DNA of 64,000 bases from 2-12-FULL-60-25 sp003576745 (GTDB taxonomy: Bacteria > Patescibacteriota > Patescibacteriia > 2-12-FULL-60-25): contig SZOQ01000001.1 of assembly GCA_030272835.1 (NCBI GenBank), positions 124,001 to 188,000 of the forward strand, written 5' to 3'. Below the pieces are notes generated by a model. The model was not told where the DNA came from. It saw nothing but the letters and a program-made list of their open reading frames with translations, and did not search any database. Made by a program: the position numbers and the translations under genes. Of the stretch, positions 8,097-16,412 are shown piece after piece (the stretch's first letter is position 1; each line of letters opens with the position of its first letter).

Positions 8097-8720
8097 TTAC
8101 TGCCCATTCGGGAGACTCGGATATTCCACGACAAACGTAATACTGTCAACGGTCTCCGTGTCCGGCAGGTCAACGACCAGCAGCTGCAAGCTCAATCTGC
8201 TCGTGAGACCGACCATTTTCCGTACTGTAGCGTCCGATGTTTGTTTCATTTGAGGATCTCCTACGCCCGCCTGTTTCATCGCGCCAGCGTAAAAACGGAT
8301 GATCTCGTCTGCCGGAGCATCCATGTTAGACCAGTGAATTGTAACGGTATCGGTGTCTTTCACGCTCTTCAGCCCTGTGTCGAGCAATGTACTGAGCTGA
8401 TCTCCCTCCGAACCGAACAGCTTCACCGACTGCGTGATGATGCCGAAATTTTTGTTCTTCGATGAAGCGGGATAATACACGATGCCGTCATTCTGTTCCG
8501 GCCGGAACAGGACGACTCCCTGCGGGAAAGACGCCGGCAGTGACCGGAGGGTTTGCGGCGAAGTTGAGCCCGTAAACAGGCGAAACCCGATGAGAATAGC
8601 AATCACAAACACGATCGCCATAAAAAGACATCCGATACAGCACACTTTCCACCATGGACGTCCTTCAATCACGTCTTCGGTGGTTGCCGGATTGGGGATT
8701 CCCATGGGCTGGTCAGACAT
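8097..8720 (-). CDS. Single-pass membrane protein, unknown function
   Basis: 207 residues. The N-terminal cytoplasmic part (MSDQPMGIPNPATTEDVIEG) is followed by a cysteine pair and a strong transmembrane helix (about 25-50, including CLFMAIVFVIAILIGFRLF). An extracytoplasmic domain follows with beta-like segments and the phrase YPASSKNKNFG. No recognised catalytic motif. The domain size and an Asp/Glu/Ser-rich surface fit a small exported sensor or binding domain, but this is a guess. First gene of a two-gene unit with the lipoprotein gene. The ATG at 8720 was chosen because the frame upstream lacks membrane or family sense. Confidence 0.65.
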   Translation of the reverse strand: MSDQPMGIPNPATTEDVIEGRPWWKVCCIGCLFMAIVFVIAILIGFRLFTGSTSPQTLRSLPASFPQGVVLFRPEQNDGIVYYPASSKNKNFGIITQSVKLFGSEGDQLSTLLDTGLKSVKDTDTVTIHWSNMDAPADEIIRFYAGAMKQAGVGDPQMKQTSDATVRKMVGLTSRLSLQLLVVDLPDTETVDSITFVVEYPSLPNGQ

Positions 8721-8885
8721 AGAACACGCTGTTATTCTGTCTCTCCGGCTCTTTTTTGGCAATAATACTCAAAATATTGAACGAGTAGTCATCAAAAACC
8801 GTTTATAAGTTCCGGGCGTAGAAATTGCGGGGTTTCTTTATTCCGACCCTAAAACTCTTCAATCCTGAAACGTGAGACTCTCAAT

Positions 8886-8904
8886 CTCAATGACAATCAT
8901 TAAC
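8886..8904. promoter_or_regulatory. Fur-box-like operator upstream of superoxide dismutase
   Basis: CTCAATGACAATCATTAAC matches the 19-base Fur consensus GATAATGATAATCATTATC at 14 positions. It lies 22 bases before the sod start codon, a sensible place for an iron-responsive operator. No fur gene is in the window, so regulation by Fur is an inference. Confidence 0.4.
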
Positions 8905-8926
8905 TCTGAAAGATCTTCTCAATCAT

Positions 8927-9520
8927 ATGGAACCCAAACCCCTCCCATTTACCGGATCTCTCCATGGCATTTCCGATAAGGCTATGGAAATCCATCACGA
9001 CAAGCTCTATGCGGGCTATGTCAAAAAGAAGGACGAGATCGCGCAAAAGCTTCAGCCGCTCGAACGAGGCGGAGATCTAGCAAGCGCGAATCAAACGTAT
9101 TCCGAACTCCGCGCGCTCAAAGACGGCGAAACGTTCGCGGTAAACGGCGTGTATCTGCATGAATGGTATTTTGACGTGCTGGGCGGCAACGGCGCCTTGA
9201 CAGGACCGCTCGTAGAAGCGCTGGCGATGCAATACGGGTCCGTTGAAAACTTCGTAGCGTATTTTTCCGCCTGCGGCATGGCCGCCCGCGGATGGTGCGT
9301 GCTTGCCTGGGACAGGCATGACAAGGCGCTTCGCGTATATACGGGCGATGCGCATAATCAGGGAGGCGTTTGGGGATGCATGCCGGTAATCGTCCTCGAT
9401 GTTTATGAACACGCCTACTTCATCGACTTCGGCTCCGACCGCAAAGCTTATATCGAAGCCTTCTGGAAAAACCTCAACTGGGAAAAGGCAAACGAGCTCT
9501 TTGAGATGGCGAAACGGTAA
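8927..9520 (+). CDS. Fe/Mn superoxide dismutase
   Basis: Converts superoxide to oxygen and hydrogen peroxide; 197 residues, family length. The four metal ligands are visible: His23 (MEIHHDKLYAGYV), His78 (GVYLHEWYF), Asp158 and His162 (VLDVYEHAYFIDF). The N-terminal helical hairpin is followed by the alpha/beta C-terminal domain ending FWKNLNWEKANELFEMAKR. Whether it uses Fe or Mn cannot be decided safely. No signal peptide, so cytoplasmic. The peroxiredoxin gene follows on the same strand and would remove the peroxide produced. A Fur-like site lies just upstream. Confidence 0.93.
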   Translation: MEPKPLPFTGSLHGISDKAMEIHHDKLYAGYVKKKDEIAQKLQPLERGGDLASANQTYSELRALKDGETFAVNGVYLHEWYFDVLGGNGALTGPLVEALAMQYGSVENFVAYFSACGMAARGWCVLAWDRHDKALRVYTGDAHNQGGVWGCMPVIVLDVYEHAYFIDFGSDRKAYIEAFWKNLNWEKANELFEMAKR

Positions 9521-9569
9521 AAGCATTCTTCTCACGGCAAGGCGTATATCTCATTTACAAAACCCATTT

Positions 9570-9645
9570 CAGGGTTCTAGAGTTTTAGGGTTTCAGGGTA
9601 AAGCAACTCTAGGACCCTACAACTCTGGAACCCTGAAAACCGACC
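9570..9645. repeat. TTTAGGG-type inverted repeat (second family)
   Basis: AGGGTTCTAGAGTTTTAGGG, then TTTCAGGGT, followed by the inverted arm ACTCTAGGACCCTACAACTC and GGAACCCTGAAA. Related sequence occurs at 45755-45825 and 49392-49490. It lies between the sod and peroxiredoxin genes. Confidence 0.7.
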
Positions 9646-9675
9646 AAAAACGACTAACCAATAACTTCCTGCAAT

Positions 9676-10203
9676 ATGATCCATATCGACCAACCAGCGC
9701 CGGACTTCAATCATGTTCCGGCATATCAAAAAGGAAAGACGGATGCAGCCGTAAGCCTATCCGACTATCGGGGAAAGTGGCTCGCGTTCTTCTTTTACCC
9801 AAGAGACTTCACCTTTATTTGCCCCACAGAGTTAAAGGGGTTCTCAAATGCCATTGAAACCTTCCGAAACATAAATTGCGAAGTTCTTGCCGCATCTACG
9901 GATTCAACATGGTGCCATAAAGCATGGTTCGAACGCGATCTCCCGAATGTGGAATATCCCGTTTTGGCGGATACGAGCCTGAAGATTGCGCGAGACTATC
10001 AGGTATTGAATGAAGAAAACGGCGAAGCCCAGCGCGGCCTGTTCCTTATCGATCCGAAGGGAATCGTTAAATATGTCCTCGTAAGCGCGGGCTCCGTGGG
10101 CCGCTCCGTCGCGGAAACACTCCGCGTTCTCGAAGCGCTCCAATCCGGAGAACTTTGCCCCATGGAATGGAAGCCGGGCGAGCAGACGCTCGGGAAGGCG
10201 TGA
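9676..10203 (+). CDS. Typical 2-Cys peroxiredoxin (AhpC/Prx1 type)
   Basis: Thiol peroxidase of 175 residues that reduces hydrogen peroxide and organic peroxides. The peroxidatic cysteine is Cys49 in DFTFICPTE and the resolving cysteine is Cys161 in SGELCPMEWKPGE, as in obligate-dimer 2-Cys enzymes. It starts MIHIDQPAPDFNHVPAYQKG and ends with TGA. It lies downstream of superoxide dismutase, and the nearby glutaredoxin-like gene (opposite strand) could supply reducing power. No signal peptide; acts in the cytoplasm. Confidence 0.95.
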   Translation: MIHIDQPAPDFNHVPAYQKGKTDAAVSLSDYRGKWLAFFFYPRDFTFICPTELKGFSNAIETFRNINCEVLAASTDSTWCHKAWFERDLPNVEYPVLADTSLKIARDYQVLNEENGEAQRGLFLIDPKGIVKYVLVSAGSVGRSVAETLRVLEALQSGELCPMEWKPGEQTLGKA

Positions 10204-10209
10204 TGATTG

Positions 10210-10352
10210 GGGTTCGGGTCTAGGAACAATGGAAATTGGTCTCGGGTTACGCACTTTCCGCATACCGCATGGCGCCGCATCCCGCATACCGCATGTCCGC
10301 GGCCCATGACTCACGACCCATACCTCCCGACCTACGCCCTACGCACCCTCCT
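10210..10352. repeat. Mosaic intergenic repeat
   Basis: GGGGTTCGGGTCTAGGAACA and GGTCTCGGGTTACGC, then CCGCATACCGCATGGCGCCG and CCCGCATACCGCATG, then ACCTACGCCCTACGCACCC. It fills the gap between convergent peroxiredoxin and glutaredoxin genes. Confidence 0.8.
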
Positions 10353-10380
10353 TCCTCCCCGTAAAAGCGACATACACAAT

Positions 10381-10404
10381 AAAAGGCTCCGGTTTCCCGG
10401 AGCC
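10381..10404 (-). terminator. Intrinsic terminator of the aminopeptidase-glutaredoxin unit
   Basis: Read on the minus strand: GGCTCCGG, a 4-base loop, CCGGAGCC, then TTTTATTG. It lies 22 bases beyond the glutaredoxin stop. Confidence 0.8.
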
Positions 10405-10425
10405 GTCCGGATCCTACGCCATTGA

Positions 10426-10686
10426 TTACGACGCTTTGGCTTTTGCCTTCGTTTTCTTCGAACTCAAGGCTTCCTCCAGCGCCTCCTTGTTCCAACCTAC
10501 AATAACATCTCCGTCGATGTCGATAACGGGAACGCCCATTTGGCCGGAAAGTTTGACCATCTCATTGGCGGCTGAGGCGTCATTCGCCACATCGATTTCC
10601 TGGAATTCCGCGTTCTTTTCATGCAAAAACTCTTTCACGAGCTTGCAGTACGGACACGTGGGCGTTGTATAAACTTTTATTTTCAT
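10426..10686 (-). CDS. Glutaredoxin-like thiol reductase
   Basis: 86-residue thioredoxin-fold protein, starting MKIKVYTTPTCPYCKLVKEF with the redox motif Cys11-Pro-Tyr-Cys14. The second conserved region is MGVPVIDIDGDVIVGWNKEA, with the cis-proline (VPV) and the GW loop, as in NrdH/YruB-type glutaredoxins. A lysine-rich tail (KKTKAKAKAS) ends the protein. It lies 61 bases downstream of the leucyl aminopeptidase gene on the same strand and has its own possible extended -10 (TGCTATACT) within that short gap, so it may have two transcripts. Confidence 0.92.
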   Translation of the reverse strand: MKIKVYTTPTCPYCKLVKEFLHEKNAEFQEIDVANDASAANEMVKLSGQMGVPVIDIDGDVIVGWNKEALEEALSSKKTKAKAKAS

Positions 10687-10710
10687 AATAATGCGGAGTA
10701 AGATAGGGCG

Positions 10711-10719
10711 AGTATAGCA
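10711..10719 (-). promoter_or_regulatory. Extended -10 element upstream of glutaredoxin
   Basis: TGCTATACT (TG-n-TATACT) on the minus strand, 24 bases before the ATG at 10686. The same nonamer occurs upstream of the genes starting at 22370 and 27255. No convincing -35. Confidence 0.45.
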
Positions 10720-10747
10720 CAAGTCTTTCCACAGGACACACAATGTC

Positions 10748-12262
10748 CTATGCAAGGGACTTCAGATAGGCCATGAGCGTACGCACGCCGACGCCCGTTC
10801 CGCCGTACGGGGTATCGGAGCGCGTTTCTTTTTCACAGTATGAGGGACCGGCAATATCAAGATGCGCCCAAGGAATGCCGTCCACGAAACGCTTTAAAAA
10901 CAGACCGCCTTTTATACACCCGGCCGTGCGCCCGCCTGTATTATTCATGTCCGCGATTTTCGATTTTAGCGCCTCTTCATAGAGTTCCGGCAACGGGAGT
11001 TCCCACATGTTCTCCCCCGCCGCCTCCGAGGCTTTGAGCAAGCTCCTGACCAGCGTTCTGTTATTCGACATGATGCCGGTATAATCCTCGCCCAGCGCGA
11101 CAACCGCGGCGCCCGTGAGCGTGGCGAGATCGATGATCTCGTCCGGTTTAATGCGCTTCGCGGCAAAAGACAGCGAATCTGCCATGGTTACCCGGCCTTC
11201 GGCATCAGTGTTCAAAATTTCGATGGTCATTCCGTTCATCGCCGTCACCACATCTCCCGGACGGTATGATCCGCCGGACGGCATGTTCTCGACGGCAATA
11301 AAGACGCCATGGATCTCCGCCGGAACATCGATCTCCGCAAGCGCGCGAAACAAGCCGATAACGGAGGCCGCGCCAGCCATATCGATTTTCATGGTGGTCA
11401 TGCCATCGGCGGGCTTCAATGACAATCCGCCCGAGTCGAATGTTACGCCTTTGCCGATGACGGCGATCTTCTTTTTTGAACGCTGTTTCGGGATATAGAC
11501 GAGATGTACGCATTGCGGTGGATTCACCGACCCTTCCGCCACGGCGAGCGCCGCCCCCATGCCCATGCGTTCCATGCGCTCTTTGTCGTACACCGTGCAG
11601 CGGATGCGCTTGGAAAGAGCCGAAACGGACTTTGCCGCCTCCATGAGATTGAATGGCTTCATGTGGCGCGGCGACGTATTTACGAGGTCGCGCGCATATA
11701 CCGTTGCTTCCGCGAGAATGCGGGCGCGCTCGAGTCCTTTTTCCGCCGGCCGGATATGCTTCCGCTCGGACTCCATCATCAGAATGTTCGAGGGAAATGA
11801 CGATTTCTTTTTTTTCGTTTCGGCGCCGAAATGGTCATGAAACTCATATGACGCGAGCCAAAGGCCCTCTCCGAGCATTTGCGCCGACAATTCCGCATCC
11901 ACGCCTCCCATACCCGCTCCATGAAGAATGGTTATGACGCGCTTTGCCTTGGCATCGCGGGCTGCTTTCACGATATGCCCCCCGATCTGCCTCACGGTAT
12001 CGGCAGTCATGTCCGCTTTTTTCCCCAATCCGAGCACGCAAACCTTTTTCGCCTTCAGACGGCCAAACGTAGGAAAACAAAGTTTCTCTCCGAGTTTGCC
12101 GGAAAATCTGTCCTGTTTCAAAAGAGCGGACAGGTCGCCCTGCAAGGCCGTATCTACGGCTCCGGTGGCGCCGCCAGGCTTCTCGATGCCCTGAAAAAAA
12201 TTCACGACCAATAGATCGCATGCCTCGTCGAGAATATCGCCTTTCTGTATGGAAATCTGCAT
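10748..12262 (-). CDS. pepA: Leucyl aminopeptidase (M17 family)
   Basis: Two-metal aminopeptidase, 504 residues, normal length for the family. The N-terminal macro-like domain (about 1-150) is followed by the catalytic domain with the metal-binding stretch GKGVTFDSGGLSLKPADGM, the Lys/Asp-containing MKIDMAGAASVIG, and the signature NTDAEGR, which carries two metal ligands and the catalytic Arg. Cytoplasmic peptide turnover is the usual role. The ATG at 12262 was chosen because TTGCGA-17-TTAACT ends 8 bases before it, implying a leaderless transcript; a TTG six codons upstream is the alternative. Glutaredoxin follows on the same strand. Confidence 0.94.
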   Translation of the reverse strand: MQISIQKGDILDEACDLLVVNFFQGIEKPGGATGAVDTALQGDLSALLKQDRFSGKLGEKLCFPTFGRLKAKKVCVLGLGKKADMTADTVRQIGGHIVKAARDAKAKRVITILHGAGMGGVDAELSAQMLGEGLWLASYEFHDHFGAETKKKKSSFPSNILMMESERKHIRPAEKGLERARILAEATVYARDLVNTSPRHMKPFNLMEAAKSVSALSKRIRCTVYDKERMERMGMGAALAVAEGSVNPPQCVHLVYIPKQRSKKKIAVIGKGVTFDSGGLSLKPADGMTTMKIDMAGAASVIGLFRALAEIDVPAEIHGVFIAVENMPSGGSYRPGDVVTAMNGMTIEILNTDAEGRVTMADSLSFAAKRIKPDEIIDLATLTGAAVVALGEDYTGIMSNNRTLVRSLLKASEAAGENMWELPLPELYEEALKSKIADMNNTGGRTAGCIKGGLFLKRFVDGIPWAHLDIAGPSYCEKETRSDTPYGGTGVGVRTLMAYLKSLA

Positions 12263-12270
12263 ATGCGGGC

Positions 12271-12299
12271 AGTTAAGCAAAGCGAACGATAATTCGCAA
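12271..12299 (-). promoter_or_regulatory. Putative promoter of leucyl aminopeptidase
   Basis: On the minus strand TTGCGA (12299-12294), 17 bases, TTAACT (12276-12271) preceded by TGC, then 8 bases to the ATG at 12262. Placement predicts a leaderless mRNA. Confidence 0.5.
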
Positions 12300-12309
12300 A
12301 CGAGGCAGG

Positions 12310-12545
12310 AAGGCGAGGGTGGTGCGCATGGAGTGGGAACGTGGGGGCTAAGGACTAAGGGAACGGGTTACGAGTTATTGGTTACGGGTTTCGGAGAGAA
12401 TTATGTCCCCCTACGCAACCACACAACTACGTCCCACGTACTCTTCGCATCCCGCAAACCGCATGAGTCACGACCCATACCTCACGACTCACGACCTACG
12501 TCCTACGCAACCCTACTTCCTACTCCCCACTTCCTCCTCCACGCC
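12310..12545. repeat. Mosaic intergenic repeat
   Basis: Modules CTAAGGACTAAGGGAACGGG, GGTTACGGGTTTCGGAGAG, CCCCCTACGCAACCACAC, CTTCGCATCCCGCAAACCGC and CTACTTCCTACTCCCCACTT. The last module contains the TAG stop of the VKOR-DsbA gene (12520-12522) and encodes its final GGGSGE. Confidence 0.85.
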
Positions 12546-13671
12546 CGCTGACGTCCCCGCCTGCCAGCATTCCATCAATAAGCTCCGACAGCTGTTCCGC
12601 GGAGGGCAGGCCCTGAACCATGGTGGTATTCAAAAAGATCGTCGGGGTTTCGCGAACGCCCAGATCAAAGCCGTCTTTCACATCGCGGAGCACGGTGTTC
12701 CGCGCCTCCTCGCTCTCCAGGCACGGCACAAAGGCGTCAAGGTCGAGGCGAAGTTCGGCGGCGACTCGGACAAGGGTATCGCGATCGAGATCGCCCTGGA
12801 TGATTTCGTCCGCATACGCATAGAACATGCCTTGGGCATTTGCGCATGCGGCGGCAATGGCGGCTCCCTTTGCATTGGTATGCGTCGGCAGCGGAAAATG
12901 CCGCATAGCAAAGCGTACCCGACCGCGATACGACTCGCGTATTTTTGCAAGCTCGGGATGAGCCGCGCGGCAGGCCGGACATTGAAAATCGACGAATTCC
13001 ACAATGGTCAGAGGCGCATCGCCGGGACCTTCATACGTCAGTCCCTCCGGATATAGCAGCGATGTCGCGAGATCAATTTCTTCCTGGCTCGTCTCGCGGG
13101 GCCGGAGAATCGGCGGTTCACCGTCCGTGGAGGGAATGGTGAGAAAGAGCAATGCCGTACCGCCCGCAAAAAGTGCGATGACGAATGCAATAAGCTGGAG
13201 CTTGAGTTCCCGGAACGACCGGGCTTCGTCGAGGGCGATGGGCTCATCCCACCAGGCGGCGAGAAAAAGGACGGTCGCGGCAACAGCGGATACAAGGCAC
13301 CATGTACAAAATGCTTTAATTTCCACCGCCTGGACGAACGTGAGAAAAGCGCTTTCCAGCAGTCCGATCGTGACAAGGACCATGCTGGCCCGATACAGCC
13401 ATCGCGTTTTATATGACGGCATCGCCGTCCGAATAACAATGAGCAGCATGATGACGGCATAAAAAGCCACACCCTGCACCGGACGAGGCATGCCGAAACT
13501 CGTCGCCCATTTCGACGCGCGCACGATGTCGCAGCCGTGAGACGTTCCGCAGGTAATCGGCTCGCCGGAGACGTACGTGATGAGAAGATAGGTAGACGCA
13601 AAAAAACCAGCCAGCGCCGCAAGGAGCATCATACGCCTCGCCCAGATGGCATTCATATACGCGTTATCCAT
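12520..13671 (-). CDS. VKOR domain fused to DsbA-like thioredoxin domain
   Basis: Membrane disulfide-forming enzyme of 383 residues. Residues 1-180 are the vitamin K epoxide reductase four/five-helix domain with loop cysteines Cys41 and Cys47 and the active CxxC Cys122/Cys125 (AFCTWCLVSAV). Residues 215-370 are an exported thioredoxin-fold domain with Cys231-Pro-Ala-Cys234 and cis-Pro in VRETPTIFLN. By analogy with other natural fusions, the thioredoxin domain oxidises secreted proteins and passes electrons to VKOR and quinone. The last residues GGGSGE and the stop codon are encoded by the neighbouring repeat. Confidence 0.92.
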   Translation of the reverse strand: MDNAYMNAIWARRMMLLAALAGFFASTYLLITYVSGEPITCGTSHGCDIVRASKWATSFGMPRPVQGVAFYAVIMLLIVIRTAMPSYKTRWLYRASMVLVTIGLLESAFLTFVQAVEIKAFCTWCLVSAVAATVLFLAAWWDEPIALDEARSFRELKLQLIAFVIALFAGGTALLFLTIPSTDGEPPILRPRETSQEEIDLATSLLYPEGLTYEGPGDAPLTIVEFVDFQCPACRAAHPELAKIRESYRGRVRFAMRHFPLPTHTNAKGAAIAAACANAQGMFYAYADEIIQGDLDRDTLVRVAAELRLDLDAFVPCLESEEARNTVLRDVKDGFDLGVRETPTIFLNTTMVQGLPSAEQLSELIDGMLAGGDVSGRGGGSGE

Positions 13672-13713
13672 AGCTTTGTTTCCGAGTACAGTACGTGAAA
13701 GGATAATTTCTGG

Positions 13714-14364
13714 CTATCTTGCGCCGCACGCATCCGGAGACCACAAGCCACGCTCAAGTTCCCTCGCTTCATCTTGCAGCATTGTCAGCTCTCGCTTGCG
13801 TTCAGGAGTGAGCGGGAATGACGTGTAGGCATAGGCATACCCTTCGCGGATGAGCATAGCATTTACGTCTGTCCCGTCCCCGAGGATGATATTGCGGAGC
13901 AGACGTCCGTATTTGTCCACCTCGTCAGCCCTCGGATCGGCGGCAAGAAAAACACGAAGCCCTTCGGCAAGCGTGCGGCGGGTAAAAGCTGACGCCTCAT
14001 TACCGAAACACTCCACAGGCTTCCTCGGATCCACGGTTTCCGGCGTATTTACGCCGAGCAGACGAATGGTAGCCTGGCCGATACCATCCACATCCGCAAT
14101 AATCGTGTCGCCGTCGATCACGCGAACGACAGTCGCATTCGTATCAACCGCGTCTTCCGGAACAACGGCATCGATCCGTTCCAGAACATCAGCGGCATCG
14201 TCTTGGTGAGATATTGTATCCTCCGCAATCACGAGGTCTGTTTGCAAAACGGAGTCCGGATCCCCGGTGGGAAGAATGCCGTGGCTCGGCGGACGGGAAA
14301 GCGTAAAATACGCAATAGATAACAGGACAAGCGCGATGGCGCCGAGGAGACGTTTTGTTCTCAT
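13714..14364 (-). CDS. Thermonuclease-like (SNase) exported nuclease
   Basis: 216 residues. An N-terminal hydrophobic segment (about 5-22, RLLGAIALVLLSIAYFTLS) acts as signal or anchor; an acidic linker follows, then an SNase (OB-fold) domain from about 76. Catalytic residues match the staphylococcal enzyme: Asp85 and Asp83 region in VIDGDTI, Arg101 in IRLLGVNTPE with Glu109, and Arg154 in DKYGRLL. Probably degrades extracellular nucleic acids for nucleotide salvage, consistent with the phosphoribosyltransferase and PRPP synthetase genes nearby. It has its own promoter with the -10 box 6 bases before ATG. Confidence 0.9.
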   Translation of the reverse strand: MRTKRLLGAIALVLLSIAYFTLSRPPSHGILPTGDPDSVLQTDLVIAEDTISHQDDAADVLERIDAVVPEDAVDTNATVVRVIDGDTIIADVDGIGQATIRLLGVNTPETVDPRKPVECFGNEASAFTRRTLAEGLRVFLAADPRADEVDKYGRLLRNIILGDGTDVNAMLIREGYAYAYTSFPLTPERKRELTMLQDEARELERGLWSPDACGAR

Positions 14365-14370
14365 ACTCTC

Positions 14371-14398
14371 ATCATAAGATGTTGCCGCAGACGCACAA
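14371..14398 (-). promoter_or_regulatory. Putative promoter of the thermonuclease gene
   Basis: On the minus strand TTGTGC (14398-14393), 16 bases, TATGAT (14376-14371), then 6 bases to the ATG at 14364. Spacing predicts a leaderless transcript. Confidence 0.5.
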
Positions 14399-14419
14399 GG
14401 GGGCTACATTTCCAGCACC

Positions 14420-14761
14420 ATGGGCAGGAACTCCCCCGAATCTCCCACAACAGCGGACCCGAACCCGCATGAAATCGCCGCCCTTGCGGCAGAATTAGGC
14501 GAGGCGCCCGAACTCGATCTCCACGAAATGCATATCGACGAAGCGCTGTCGGCTTTAGATCATTTTATCAACCGCTGTTTCCTGAAGGGCGACGAGGCCG
14601 TAAAGATCATTCATGGACGCGGAACCGGGAAGCTGAAAGAAGCCGTTATGAAATACCTCCAACAACAGCCAGAACTCATTGCCTATGCGCGGGGATCGAA
14701 TGCGCCCGGCCAGCAAGGCGGCGTAACCATTGCCGTTCTGCATTCCCCTCACCGTGCCTGA
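14420..14761 (+). CDS. Smr-domain protein
   Basis: 113 residues with one small-MutS-related domain: LDLHEMHIDEALSALDHFI (the LDLHG-like strand, here LDLHE) and the nucleic-acid-binding HGRG motif in IIHGRGTGKLKEAV. Stand-alone Smr domains are DNA or RNA nicking endonucleases; the target here is unknown. It is divergent from the thermonuclease gene and its 3' end overlaps the convergent PRPP synthetase gene by 13 bases. A TACATT box ends 9 bases before the ATG. Confidence 0.9.
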   Translation: MGRNSPESPTTADPNPHEIAALAAELGEAPELDLHEMHIDEALSALDHFINRCFLKGDEAVKIIHGRGTGKLKEAVMKYLQQQPELIAYARGSNAPGQQGGVTIAVLHSPHRA

Positions 14762-15621
14762 CGCACTGCCACGGAAAGAAGATCTGTGATCTGCGGCGGA
14801 ATGCGCGCACGTATCCTCGGATGTAAAACCGTGAGCAAGGAAAGACCGAGTGTTGCGGCTGAAGGAACCCGTTTGGGATTTGCTGCATGCGTCACCACGG
14901 CGCCCACGGAAACAGCGCCGTATTTTTTTAGCATCTGCGCGGCTTCTGCGAGCGTTCCTCCGCTGTCCACCATATCATCGATAAGCAGCACGCGATGCCC
15001 GCGTGGTTCACCGGATACTGCGCGAACGCTTACGCCGCGGCGTCCGGGTTTGGAGCGGGATTTTTGGCAGACAAGGAGCGGCAGGCCGAGGATGGTCGAA
15101 ACCGCCCGAGCCCGATCGCGTGCGCCTCCATCCGGCGCGGCTATGGCCGTTGCGCGATGTTTTGAGGCGATGTCCGCCGCGATTCCAGCGGGAAAGCAGG
15201 AGACAAGGCGCCCGCCGAACAAAGACGCGAATGCCGGACTATGCGCATCCAAGGTGAATATGCGCCGGAAGATCGAACGAAACAACACTCCGATTACCTC
15301 GCCCCCAACGGATTCCTGAGGGTGCGTCGGGCGATCCTGGCGGCCATAGGCCATCCACGGAGCCACAAGGCTCACGGACGATGCGCCGGAATGCATAAGC
15401 GCATTCGCAGCAAGCAGTACGCGAAGCAGGGACTCGGCGTCCGCACCGACGTCTTCCACAAGAAAACATGATCCCCGTACGCGCGCGCCGACATGCGCTA
15501 CCCGCTCACCGGCCGCGTACGTGCTCATGCGCAGGCGGACGAAGGAAGCATTGAGCTGCTCGGCAAGCGGCCGCGCAGCGTCCGAAAAGGATGCAACAGT
15601 ATATTTAGGATTTCGCGCCAT
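14749..15621 (-). CDS. prs: Ribose-phosphate pyrophosphokinase
   Basis: Makes PRPP from ribose 5-phosphate and ATP. 290 residues, slightly shorter than the usual 305-320. The ATP-binding region reads VSLVAPWMAYGRQDR, the catalytic segment TLDAHSPAFASLF corresponds to the D-x-H-S region of Prs, PDGGARDRARAVS matches the PD(V)GG strand, and the PRPP loop is VLLIDDMVDSGGTLAEAAQ. The N-terminal FSGSANR-like motif is degenerate (ASFSDAARPLAEQL). Its start overlaps the end of the phosphoribosyltransferase gene by 17 bases, so the two are coupled in one operon: PRPP is made and used by neighbours. Confidence 0.9.
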   Translation of the reverse strand: MARNPKYTVASFSDAARPLAEQLNASFVRLRMSTYAAGERVAHVGARVRGSCFLVEDVGADAESLLRVLLAANALMHSGASSVSLVAPWMAYGRQDRPTHPQESVGGEVIGVLFRSIFRRIFTLDAHSPAFASLFGGRLVSCFPAGIAADIASKHRATAIAAPDGGARDRARAVSTILGLPLLVCQKSRSKPGRRGVSVRAVSGEPRGHRVLLIDDMVDSGGTLAEAAQMLKKYGAVSVGAVVTHAANPKRVPSAATLGLSLLTVLHPRIRARIPPQITDLLSVAVRQAR

Positions 15622-16243
15622 ATGATTTCATGAGGGCAAGAACCTCTTCATCTTCCACCTGAGGAAATACGTGGTAAAACATGCCGACGGCGCCATACCA
15701 TGCAGGCTCTTCTAATGCGATGACCTGCGCGCCCTCCTTTCGAAGTTCCTCGAGGCTGTCCTTGGCGCCATGCGGAACGGCGACAATGACGGCTGCGGCA
15801 TGCCGGCGCTTTGCCGCCGCCACTGCGGCACGCATGGTATACCCGGTTGCAACGCCGTCATCCACGATAATAGCGGTCTTGCCCGTCATATCCGGCAATG
15901 CCCGCCCGCGGCGATACAGGTCAACGCGTCGCTTCGCTTCCGTCTTTTGCTGTTCAACGATGCTCATGAGCGCCTGTTCGTCGAAGCGAGAGCGCTCTTC
16001 TTCGTTCCAGATAATATCCCCGGTCTCCGCCAGAGCTCCGACAGCGTATTCTTCATCAAACGGCGCGCCGATTTTTCGCGTTACCAAAAGATCGAATGGT
16101 TTTTCAAGAGTCTTGGCGATTTCGGCTCCCAAAACCGCTCCGCCTCGCGGAAGCGCATACAAAAGAACGTCCGCGCGACCGCGGAACGAAGCAAGCCTTT
16201 CCGCCAGCTTGCGCCCGGCATCCATGCGATCCTTGAAAGGCAT
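15605..16243 (-). CDS. Phosphoribosyltransferase
   Basis: 212-residue type I PRTase. The PRPP-binding motif is TAIIVDDGVATGYTMRAAV and the N-terminal region LLYALPRGGAVLGAEIAKTL matches the short PRTase proteins often annotated as predicted phosphoribosyltransferases (also found fused to hydrolases). The base substrate is unknown. It heads a two-gene operon with prs. A TATACA box lies 8 bases before the ATG, so the mRNA may be leaderless. A cytoplasmic salvage role is likely. Confidence 0.9.
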   Translation of the reverse strand: MPFKDRMDAGRKLAERLASFRGRADVLLYALPRGGAVLGAEIAKTLEKPFDLLVTRKIGAPFDEEYAVGALAETGDIIWNEEERSRFDEQALMSIVEQQKTEAKRRVDLYRRGRALPDMTGKTAIIVDDGVATGYTMRAAVAAAKRRHAAAVIVAVPHGAKDSLEELRKEGAQVIALEEPAWYGAVGMFYHVFPQVEDEEVLALMKSYGAKS

Positions 16244-16251
16244 ATGGGTAG

Positions 16252-16257
16252 TGTATA
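16252..16257 (-). promoter_or_regulatory. Putative -10 box of the phosphoribosyltransferase operon
   Basis: TATACA on the minus strand, 8 bases before ATG at 16243. No good -35. Confidence 0.35.
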
Positions 16258-16283
16258 GAAAAGAAGAAAAATGGAAAAATCAA

Positions 16284-16412
16284 AAATGGGTTATTGGTTA
16301 CTGGTTACGGGGTTCGGGTTACGGGGCGCATCCCGCATCCCCGCATCCCGCATACCGCATGACTCACGCCCTACGTCCTACATAACGACGTCCCACTCCC
16401 TCCTTCCTGCTT
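16284..16412. repeat. Mosaic intergenic repeat
   Basis: GGGTTATTGGTTACTGGTTA, GGGGTTCGGGTTACGGGGCG, CATCCCGCATCCCCGCATC, CACGCCCTACGTCCTAC and CCCACTCCCTCCTTCCTGC. It fills the whole gap up to the next stop codon. Confidence 0.85.
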
